From an uncultured Sphingomonadaceae bacterium (lineage in GTDB: Bacteria > Pseudomonadota > Alphaproteobacteria > Sphingomonadales > Sphingomonadaceae), in NCBI GenBank assembly GCA_938003725.1, contig CALKXX010000079.1, positions 1-25,954 on the forward strand: 25,954 bases of DNA. The letters run 5' to 3'. Of the stretch, positions 6,577 to 12,894 are shown piece after piece (position 1 is the stretch's first letter; each line of letters starts with the position of its first letter). The notes beneath the pieces are model-generated. The model was given only the letters and a program-made list of their open reading frames with translations, searched no databases and was not told the origin of the DNA. A program made the position numbers and the translations under genes.

Positions 6577-8120
6577 GCGAGGCGTGGCGACAGGCATTCG
6601 CGCGTGTCCCGGACCTGTTGGCCGCGCATATTCAACTTAGTTTTTCGGCATTGCTGCTGGCGTTATTTCTCTGTTTTCCGCTTTCAATCTGGGCCGCGCG
6701 TAAGCCGAAAGTGGCAACGGTCATATTGGCTTTCGCTAGTCTGGTGCAGACGATTCCGGCACTGGCGCTGCTGGCTCTATTCTATCCGATATTGCTGGGC
6801 CTATCGGTCTTGCTTGGTGAGGGTATATCCGCGCTTGGTTTTTTGCCGGCGTTGCTGGCGCTTACGCTCTATGCACTGCTCCCCATATTGCGCAACGCCG
6901 TTACGGGCTTAACCGGTGTCGACCCTGCGGCGAAGGAGGCTGCAGACGGCCTTGGTATGACCGCTGCACAGAAACTGCGCTTGGTAGAAGCGCCTCTGGC
7001 GGCGCCCACTATTATGGCCGGGATACGCACTGCGGCGGTCTGGACGATCGGTGCAGCGACCCTGTCGACCACGGTGGGTCAGGCGAGTCTCGGCGATCTG
7101 ATCTTTGCCGGATTGCAAACTCAAAACTGGACGCTCGTAATGGCGGGTTGCCTTGCCTCCGCGGCGCTCGCCATCATCGTAGATTTGTTGTTGGGTATGA
7201 TTGAACATGCAATTGCGGTGCGAAAGAAGTCGCGCGCTTGGGTCGCTACGGCCATTCTAGCTATTGGCCTCTCCGCCGCTCTCCTGCCATCATTGCAATC
7301 GCGCGATGATGTGATTGTGATTGGCGCAAAGGGCTTTTCGGAGCAGTTCATTCTCGCGCGCTTGATTGGCGGCCGGCTCGAAGAAGCGGGTTATGAAATC
7401 GAATATCGCGATGGATTGGGTTCCGCTGTCGTTTTTCAGGCTGTGATGGCCGGGGATATTGACATCTCCATCGACTATTCGGGCACCATCTGGACCAACC
7501 AGATGAAGCGCACGGCTGCGGTACCAACCCCGCAGATGTTAGATGAAATTGCTGGCTGGGTCTCGGCGGAATATGGCGGTAATATGCTAGGCGCACTCGG
7601 CTTTGAAAATACCTACGCCTTTGCCGTTCGTCCCGAAGATGCAGCGGATAGAGGTTTAGCAACGCTTGATGATTTGGCCCGTTATTCCTCTACCTTCTCT
7701 TTCGGTACCGACCTTGAGTTTCTGGAAAGACCGGAATGGGACATGGTGAAGTCCGCCTATCCCATGCGGTTCAAGGAAGAGCGTTCGTTCAATCCCACCT
7801 TCATGTATCCTGCGTTATCCAGTGGTGAAGTCGACGTCATATCGGCATTTTCTTCGGACGGCAGAATTGCCGCAAATGGTTTTGTCGTACTGGAAGATAC
7901 GAAGGGTGCGGTGCCCTCCTATGAAGCAATGATCCTGATCGCACCGAATCGCCGGAACGAGAAACCTTTCGTTGAGGCGATAAAACCACTGATAGGCGCG
8001 ATCACAGTGGAAAATATGCGCGAGGCAAATTATAGAGTGGATCGTGATGCGGACAAGCAGACGCCCGAGCAGGCAGCAAAATGGCTGGACCGACGCCTTA
8101 GAAATGGGAAGGTTGAATAA
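6573..8120 (+). CDS. Fused ABC permease and substrate-binding protein (OpuB/EgtU-like quaternary amine importer)
   Basis: This 515-residue fusion protein has an N-terminal membrane domain of about 215 residues with the EAA-type coupling loop (DPAAKEAADGLGM, about 117-129). A last membrane helix at about 222-240 then tethers a periplasmic binding domain from about residue 247. That domain begins with VIVIGAKGFSEQFILARLIG and includes GDIDISIDYSGTIWTNQM, diagnostic of the glycine betaine/choline/ergothioneine binding family. The permease-then-binding-protein order is that of EgtU (ergothioneine) and some choline or carnitine importers. The exact substrate cannot be read from the motifs alone. 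The gene overlaps the ATPase by 4 bp and is followed directly by a gene for a secreted protein. Confidence 0.93.
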   Translation: MSEAWRQAFARVPDLLAAHIQLSFSALLLALFLCFPLSIWAARKPKVATVILAFASLVQTIPALALLALFYPILLGLSVLLGEGISALGFLPALLALTLYALLPILRNAVTGLTGVDPAAKEAADGLGMTAAQKLRLVEAPLAAPTIMAGIRTAAVWTIGAATLSTTVGQASLGDLIFAGLQTQNWTLVMAGCLASAALAIIVDLLLGMIEHAIAVRKKSRAWVATAILAIGLSAALLPSLQSRDDVIVIGAKGFSEQFILARLIGGRLEEAGYEIEYRDGLGSAVVFQAVMAGDIDISIDYSGTIWTNQMKRTAAVPTPQMLDEIAGWVSAEYGGNMLGALGFENTYAFAVRPEDAADRGLATLDDLARYSSTFSFGTDLEFLERPEWDMVKSAYPMRFKEERSFNPTFMYPALSSGEVDVISAFSSDGRIAANGFVVLEDTKGAVPSYEAMILIAPNRRNEKPFVEAIKPLIGAITVENMREANYRVDRDADKQTPEQAAKWLDRRLRNGKVE

Positions 8121-8639
8121 TTGCGAGCATATATGTTTCGACTGATACGGCTTCCGATTATCGCCGCCGCGCTGTTATTCTCATTGCCGGTCTATGCAGA
8201 CGTTAATGTTACCTTCTATTCCCATGAATTTGGGGAAAACTTCCCCCACGCGTTTTTTGTGGTGAAGGGAAAGCTGGGCAATGGCGAGATAGTCGACACG
8301 AATTACGGATTTACCGCCGTCAATGTTTCCCCCGGCATATTATGGGGCTCCGTCAAAGGAAAAATCGAGACATCGAAACCGAAATATGTCGCGAGTAGCA
8401 ATTCACATTTTACCGTAACGGTTCCCGATTCCAAATACCGCCAGCTCATGGCGCTGGTGGAAAAGTGGCGCAACAAGCCGCAGAAAAGCTATAGCTTGAA
8501 CAAACGCAATTGTGTGCATTTTGCCGGCGAAGCGATTCAGCTTTTAGGGTATAAGATCAACGCGAAAACCAAAAATTGGAAAAAGCCGACATCCTTCATG
8601 CGGGAAGTGCTGGCGCTTAATCCGGGTTTGAAAAAATAG
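8121..8639 (+). CDS. Secreted protein with permuted papain-like (LRAT/NlpC-P60-like) His and Asn-Cys-x-His-Phe motif
   Basis: This protein of about 170 residues has an N-terminal signal peptide (hydrophobic run ending near VYADVN), so it is periplasmic or exported. Two conserved-looking elements stand out: SHEFGENFPHAFFVVKG near the start of the mature protein, and RNCVHFAGEAIQLLG near residue 130. The order His first, Cys later, with Asn-Cys-x-His-Phe, matches circularly permuted papain-fold hydrolases and acyltransferases such as LRAT and bacterial YiiX/YaeF-like proteins. Activity is inferred only. The start may be TTG 8121, with GGGAAGG 8 nt upstream and abutting the importer stop, or ATG 8133. 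It is probably in the importer operon. Confidence 0.75.
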   Translation: MRAYMFRLIRLPIIAAALLFSLPVYADVNVTFYSHEFGENFPHAFFVVKGKLGNGEIVDTNYGFTAVNVSPGILWGSVKGKIETSKPKYVASSNSHFTVTVPDSKYRQLMALVEKWRNKPQKSYSLNKRNCVHFAGEAIQLLGYKINAKTKNWKKPTSFMREVLALNPGLKK

Positions 8640-8642
8640 TCG

Positions 8643-9260
8643 CTACATCACCATCACATGATAATGGTGCCATGTGAAGATCGCGACTGCGCCGCGATGC
8701 GGCGACCATGGCTTGGCAATATCACGCAATTCCTGTTCGGTTGGACGGGCATCCAGACCTAGAAAGTTACCAACCCCGACCTGAATGGCCAAATCTCCAG
8801 CTGGCCAAATATCAGGCCGACCTTGCGCAAACAGCAGATATATTTCAGCTGACCAGCGTCCAATACCTTTGACTTTGGTCAGCAGCGCGATCGCCTCTTC
8901 ATCGTCCTGCGGCAAATTTTGCAAATCCAACGCGCCAGTCAGTACCAGTTCCGCCAGGCTGCGCGCATATCCCTGTTTCTGGCGCGAAAGGCCGCATGCG
9001 CGCAGCTCATCAAACTCGGTCGCAATCAAGGCATCAGGGGTACAGCCTTTGCCCAACCGGGCCTCCAGCTTGCTCCAAACTGCCGCTGCAGAAGCGACGC
9101 TGACTTGTTGCCCCACGATCGTACGGAGCAGCGTTTCATAGCCCTCTGGCCGAATCCGCGGTTCGGGATATCCTGATGCTTCGATGGCTGCCGCCAACCG
9201 CGATTCGGTCGCTGCGACAGCATCAACGCCTTTGATAATTGCTTCTTTTGATAGGCCCAT
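8643..9260 (-). CDS. DNA-3-methyladenine glycosylase II family protein (AlkA-like HhH-GPD)
   Basis: This base-excision repair glycosylase removes alkylated purines. In 205 residues it has the GQQVS turn at 50-54, the helix-hairpin-helix LTKVKGIGRWSAEIYL at about 127-142 and the catalytic Asp156 in WPAGDLAIQ. It lacks the N-terminal TBP-like domain of E. coli AlkA, as is usual in alphaproteobacteria. ATG 9260 is chosen because GAGGT lies about 7 nt upstream. An in-frame ATG at 9311 adds 17 residues without a ribosome-binding site. It converges on the importer operon, leaving only 3 bp between stops, and is divergent from the ferredoxin gene. Confidence 0.92.
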   Translation of the reverse strand: MGLSKEAIIKGVDAVAATESRLAAAIEASGYPEPRIRPEGYETLLRTIVGQQVSVASAAAVWSKLEARLGKGCTPDALIATEFDELRACGLSRQKQGYARSLAELVLTGALDLQNLPQDDEEAIALLTKVKGIGRWSAEIYLLFAQGRPDIWPAGDLAIQVGVGNFLGLDARPTEQELRDIAKPWSPHRGAVAIFTWHHYHVMVM

Positions 9261-9353
9261 AAGCCGCACCTCTACCTTTCGGGCCTTGATTATTTTTGAC
9301 GCACCAGACATAGCGTGCCGGATTTTAAATAACAGTCAGCTTGTGAGGAATAT

Positions 9354-9671
9354 ATGCCAACAATCATGGTAACCGACCGGTCCGGAGACGAAAAAGCAGT
9401 TGAAGTCGAGAGCGGTATCACCGTGATGGAAGCGATTCGGGACAATGGGTTTGACGAATTGCTAGCTTTGTGCGGTGGATGTTGCTCCTGCGCCACCTGT
9501 CACGTGCACGTTGCTGCGGACTGGAAAGCAAAGCTGCCAGAGATAAGCGAAGATGAAGATGATCTGCTGGAGAGCAGCGAGCACCGCGATGAGCATTCTC
9601 GTTTGAGTTGCCAAATTGAGGTGACCGATGAGATTGACGGCTTAAAAGTTACGATTGCTCAGGAAGACTGA
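9354..9671 (+). CDS. 2Fe-2S ferredoxin, adrenodoxin type
   Basis: This 105-residue soluble electron carrier has a [2Fe-2S] cluster bound by Cys40, Cys46, Cys49 and Cys86, the C-x5-C-x2-C-x36-C spacing of adrenodoxin/putidaredoxin-type ferredoxins. The acidic stretch EISEDEDDLLESSEHRDEHS between the third and fourth Cys resembles the partner-binding region of P450 ferredoxins. Two extra cysteines (43 and 44) fill the CGGCCSCATC loop. No cytochrome P450 or ferredoxin reductase is in the window, so its partner is unknown. A TGAGGA ribosome-binding site precedes ATG 9354, and a strong terminator follows. Confidence 0.95.
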   Translation: MPTIMVTDRSGDEKAVEVESGITVMEAIRDNGFDELLALCGGCCSCATCHVHVAADWKAKLPEISEDEDDLLESSEHRDEHSRLSCQIEVTDEIDGLKVTIAQED

Positions 9672-9700
9672 TTTCCCTGCATAGTTTCAGAATATAAAAA

Positions 9701-9727
9701 GGGAGCGATATTCGCTCCCTTTTTTTT
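9701..9727. terminator. Rho-independent terminator after the ferredoxin, probably bidirectional
   Basis: A perfect 8-bp stem (GGGAGCGA / TCGCTCCC, loop TAT) is followed by a run of eight T on the plus strand. Five A before the stem give a T-run for the opposite direction, so it can also serve the lipoprotein gene that ends at 9749. Confidence 0.92.
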
Positions 9728-9748
9728 GTGTATGAAAGTGAGGGGCTG

Positions 9749-10669
9749 TTAACGCGAAAGCTTGACGATAGCTCGCGGACCTTCTCCTGGATTTGGTTCC
9801 CCACCGACAGCCCATGTCATCGTTCTGGTTTCCTCCGTTTGGGTATAGCCATCTGCGCTATTGTTGCTGAGTATCTCACCATCGGTTTCAATGGTAAATT
9901 TGCCATCGATGGACGCCAAATCGGGCCCATTGCTTGCACCGCCCATTTTTCCAAGTGCCATCGCGCCAAACAGGCCGCCCGGTCCGGACATTGCAGGCGT
10001 TAAAATTTCCAGTTCCCCGCCATTGCGGCGAATAATCTGTACGAACGGGAATTGCAGAGTTGCTCCGGGGAAAGAGGGAAAGGTAAAGTTTTGATCGAAC
10101 CGGCCACTCACCGCATATTCAACCTCAAACTTGTCATTGCCGAGATATTTTACCTTGTTCCATCCATCATATTTCTCAAGTTCTGACGCGAACTGCTTTA
10201 GCCGTGCGTCATTACCGGGGATCGCACCACCAAAAATGGAGCCATAGACCGCCATTTTTTCTTCTTCGTCTTTTTTGCGGCGGGCAAGATCCTTCTCGTG
10301 ACGCTCGCGTTCCTTCGTTTTTTCGGTTGCTGAACAGTCGCGTTTCTCAAAGCGATAAGGATGGCTCTCATAGTCTGTGTCAGAGACTCGGAAATATTGA
10401 TCATAGTCCATCGGTGAAATCTCACCGGTTTTTTTCTCGATACGATTGTAACATTCCATGCCTTTTTCATTAAACGGTGCATAGCTTTGCTTGCGGCCAA
10501 AACCCCCGTTGTCTGGGTCGAAAAACTGCATCTCACCCGTATAGGCAAAGCTATAGGCGCCGTCTTTCATCAACTTGAGTTCAGAATTGAATTTGCCGGG
10601 GATCAGCAAACAGCCGGTCAGCAGCAACGGCGCCACAACAGCGCCGACGATTTTGAAAAAATGTTTCAT
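9749..10669 (-). CDS. Hypothetical lipoprotein with a charged central helix
   Basis: This 306-residue protein has a type II signal peptide ending in LLTGC, giving lipidated Cys20, so it is probably anchored in the outer or inner membrane facing the periplasm. A strongly charged Lys/Arg/Glu-rich stretch (about 113-138) is predicted by eye to form a long helix or coiled coil. The C-terminal half contains FDQNFTFPSFPGATLQFPFVQIIRRNGG and a glycine-rich loop followed by a beta-like SIDGKFTIETDGEIL. I do not recognise a family. The gene starts 3 bp after the rlmB stop, so it is co-transcribed with rlmB, and it ends at a bidirectional terminator. Confidence 0.85.
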   Translation of the reverse strand: MKHFFKIVGAVVAPLLLTGCLLIPGKFNSELKLMKDGAYSFAYTGEMQFFDPDNGGFGRKQSYAPFNEKGMECYNRIEKKTGEISPMDYDQYFRVSDTDYESHPYRFEKRDCSATEKTKERERHEKDLARRKKDEEEKMAVYGSIFGGAIPGNDARLKQFASELEKYDGWNKVKYLGNDKFEVEYAVSGRFDQNFTFPSFPGATLQFPFVQIIRRNGGELEILTPAMSGPGGLFGAMALGKMGGASNGPDLASIDGKFTIETDGEILSNNSADGYTQTEETRTMTWAVGGEPNPGEGPRAIVKLSR

Positions 10670-10672
10670 GGC

Positions 10673-11425
10673 CTAATTCTCCGTATTTCTTGTATATTCA
10701 GCGTAAAGCGCAATTGCTGCAGCGTTGGAAACATTCAGGCTTTCCATCCGCGGGCTCATCGGTAATTTGGCCAGGGCATCGCAATGCGTGGCAACATTTT
10801 GCCGTAAGCCTTCGCCTTCTGCGCCCATAACCAGCGCAAGTTTTCCGCTGCCCATGATCGCTCCCAATGTTTCTTCAGCTTCGCCGGTCATTCCAATCCG
10901 CCAATATCCAGCCTCGGCAATCTCATCCAATGCCCGTGAAAGGTTTACGACCCGCACCCATGGAACAATCTCTAGCGCGCCCGACGCGGATTTTGCCAAT
11001 GTGCCAGATTCCGGCGGCGCGTGTCGGTCTTGTGTAATAATCGCGGCGGCATCAAAAGCTGCGGCAGAGCGCAATATAGCCCCGACATTATGGGGGTCAG
11101 TGACCTGATCGAGAAGCAGAAGGGGACGACTATTATCAGCAGCCTGATCCAAAATATCTCCCAACCAGATATCCGGCAACGGATCGACATCTGCCACCAT
11201 CCCCTGGTGCGGTGCATCGCGCGGGACCGCACGGCCCAAATCAGCGGCGTCGCTGTAAACAACGGGAAGGTCTCCCGGCAAATCAAGTGTAGCCAATGCT
11301 TCTCGCGTACCAGAGATTTTCTTTACTGTACGGCGCGGGTTTTTCAACGCAGCCTCAATAGCGTGACGGCCCCAGAATTTCAGCCCTCCGCCGGTTTTCT
11401 TAATCGATCGGTTTTTGCGTGCCAT
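10673..11425 (-). CDS. rlmB: 23S rRNA 2'-O-ribose methyltransferase, RlmB/TrmH family
   Basis: This SpoU-family SAM-dependent enzyme methylates the ribose of a guanosine in 23S rRNA (position 2251 in E. coli numbering). The 250-residue sequence has the N-terminal L30e-like substrate domain starting at GRHAIEAAL. The three SPOUT motifs follow: TDPHNVGAILRSA at 109-121, ALVMGAEGEGL near 197-207 and LPMSPRMESLNVSNAAAI near 221-238. The catalytic-site Asn-x-Gly, Glu and Ser/Asn residues are intact. A TAAGG-like ribosome-binding site lies before ATG 11425. A lipoprotein gene follows after 3 bp. Other TrmH-type specificities are possible, but length and motifs favour RlmB. Confidence 0.92.
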   Translation of the reverse strand: MARKNRSIKKTGGGLKFWGRHAIEAALKNPRRTVKKISGTREALATLDLPGDLPVVYSDAADLGRAVPRDAPHQGMVADVDPLPDIWLGDILDQAADNSRPLLLLDQVTDPHNVGAILRSAAAFDAAAIITQDRHAPPESGTLAKSASGALEIVPWVRVVNLSRALDEIAEAGYWRIGMTGEAEETLGAIMGSGKLALVMGAEGEGLRQNVATHCDALAKLPMSPRMESLNVSNAAAIALYAEYTRNTEN

Positions 11426-11537
11426 ATCTATGCCTTAGCGAGATCACAGGCGGGAGGCATCCCTTTTTCAACAAATCTGACCATTTTCAGGAAATGTCGC
11501 TTTTTTTAGGGAAATACCGATTTTATGCGTGCAGCCA

Positions 11538-11566
11538 TTGACACCTGCACATGGTTTCGTCATTGA
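11538..11566 (+). promoter_or_regulatory. Possible tRNA promoter
   Basis: A perfect TTGACA (11538-11543) lies 62 bp before the mature tRNA 5' end. The best -10 after 17 bp is CATTGA, a poor match, so only the -35 is convincing. The rest of 11426-11605 shows no gene. Confidence 0.3.
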
Positions 11567-11605
11567 GCCGCGATTGCCAGAAATGGTAGTCCGAACAGGA
11601 CATCT

Positions 11606-11691
11606 GGACAGGTGGCCGAGTGGTTAAAGGCAGCAGACTGTAAATCTGCCCGCGTAAGCGTACATAGGTTCGAATCCTATCCTGTCCACCA
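11606..11691 (+). tRNA. tRNA-Tyr (anticodon GUA)
   Basis: An 86-nt class II tRNA. The acceptor stem GGACAGG pairs with CCTGTCC, followed by discriminator A and a genome-encoded CCA. The anticodon stem GCAGA/TCTGC encloses CTGTAAA with anticodon GTA. A long variable arm (CCGCGTAAGCGTAC region), typical of bacterial tRNA-Tyr, and a T-arm ATAGG-TTCGAAT-CCTAT complete the cloverleaf. Confidence 0.97.
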
Positions 11692-11896
11692 ATGCCGGTG
11701 ATACTTTTTTAAGTGATAGCTCCGGATATGGCCCTACGCCATAATCACGGCGTTTGCGGCTCCGCTTTCGCACTGTTGGTATATGCTACGGTCAATGCCA
11801 TTTCTTACCTCACCCGTTATCATATATATGGCCATGAAATGTGGTTCTGTAGTCTCCGTGTCCGCCGTTCATCTACCTGAGGCTGAATTTCATTAT
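11692..11896. other. Intergenic region between tRNA-Tyr and the Coq4-family gene
   Basis: These 205 bases hold no gene that I can support. A small ACTT-TTTT-AAGT hairpin about 20 nt after the tRNA could help end tRNA transcription. A 53-codon open frame starting at the ATG at 11729 has no ribosome-binding site or recognisable content. Confidence 0.4.
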
Positions 11897-12721
11897 TCAT
11901 TTGCCCTGTAGGCCTGACCAAATATCTCCATCGGCCTGCGTATCCAGATCAATTGCGCCGCGAACGCCCAATTGTTCGCGTGCTTCTTTCAGCGGGACAT
12001 TCCAAACATCTTCTATTTTTGCCATCCAGAACGGGTCTGAATTGCGGCCAATGGATATCCCTTGTTCGATACATTTTAACGCAGCTCCCCACGTTTCGGG
12101 ATAGTGGAGTACGGTGCGGATCAAATAGCGCGTTGTGCCCAAAATCCCCATCACGTTCATTTCCCCGGCCAGCTCTTTGTTCTGAATATGCGTATCGATG
12201 GTGGCAAGTCGGAACCAGTAAGGGAGAAGCTCGCCGATATAATTGAAGCCGGCACCGGTTAATATATGCTCATAGTCATGGGTCTGGCCGGCACGTAGCG
12301 AATAAAATTGCCATTGATTTTGCGGTTTGAAATTAGGTACAATCTGTACCTCGTAGCTCCCTTGGGTTGCAGCTTCATAATATATGCCGCCCACCGTACC
12401 GGGTGCACAGTCCTTCAGATCATCAATTTCATATTCAGAGCAAAACCCTTCCTCCAGCCAGCTATCAAAAGCTGGATTGGTCTTTCGCTCCTCGGTGATT
12501 AGCGTCTCGATCCGGTCATGATCTCTTAAGTCTCCGAGAATATTGATCAATTCATACATCTCGGCAGCCGGAGGATAGTCCGCTCCATTTTTCTTTAACG
12601 CGATTTTGGCAACCCATTCGCGCAGACGTGGATCATTCAGATATTTCGATGAAGAAATCAAAATAGAAGAATCGGTTCCAAGCAGCTCTATACCGCGAGC
12701 GAGATAAGGTGTGTCATCCAT
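11897..12721 (-). CDS. Coq4-family protein (ubiquinone biosynthesis-type, HDxxH-x11-E)
   Basis: This 274-residue protein contains the Coq4 metal-binding signature: His148-Asp149-x-x-His152, eleven residues, then Glu164 (HDYEHILTGAGFNYIGE). Coq4 proteins act on the coenzyme Q ring at the membrane and have been reported to carry out oxidative decarboxylation of precursors. The flanking FYSLRAGQ before and LLPYWFRLATIDTHIQN after fit the family. The N-terminal third (1-100) is longer than in a minimal Coq4. The gene is not next to other ubiquinone genes. Instead it is divergent from a TonB-dependent receptor with a 173-bp shared control region, so a specialised catabolic role is possible. The first Met at 12721 is preceded by AGGAGG. 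Confidence 0.85.
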   Translation of the reverse strand: MDDTPYLARGIELLGTDSSILISSSKYLNDPRLREWVAKIALKKNGADYPPAAEMYELINILGDLRDHDRIETLITEERKTNPAFDSWLEEGFCSEYEIDDLKDCAPGTVGGIYYEAATQGSYEVQIVPNFKPQNQWQFYSLRAGQTHDYEHILTGAGFNYIGELLPYWFRLATIDTHIQNKELAGEMNVMGILGTTRYLIRTVLHYPETWGAALKCIEQGISIGRNSDPFWMAKIEDVWNVPLKEAREQLGVRGAIDLDTQADGDIWSGLQGK

Positions 12722-12788
12722 CTTAGGGCCTCCTGAATGCGGACCATGATAGTCCCGTCATTACGCAAACTTGTTGTTTTGACTTTAT

Positions 12789-12823
12789 CAAATGACATAA
12801 TGCGAAATTTGAGTTGACATTTG
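12789..12823. promoter_or_regulatory. Spaced inverted repeat in the Coq4/TonB-receptor divergent region
   Basis: CAAATGACA (12789-12797) and TGACATTTG (12815-12823) form 9-bp arms with one mismatch, separated by 17 bp. It lies about 70-105 bp before the receptor start and about 70-100 bp before the Coq4 start, a suitable place for a shared operator. A TTGACA (12814-12819) overlaps the right arm, but no good -10 follows. Confidence 0.35.
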
Positions 12824-12894
12824 TTACGATATTTGGAACGACCTTGGCAATAGTAAACATTGCGCAGGCGCGCGAAACGGGGAGGATTAGTATA

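Noticed and set aside
11729..11890. A 53-codon plus-strand open frame after tRNA-Tyr
   Set aside because: No ribosome-binding site, no recognisable motif and an amino acid composition typical of random frames.
12814..12894. TTG start for the TonB receptor, 27 codons upstream
   Set aside because: ATG 12895 has GGGGAGG at good distance and starts a normal signal peptide; the TTG lies in the control region.
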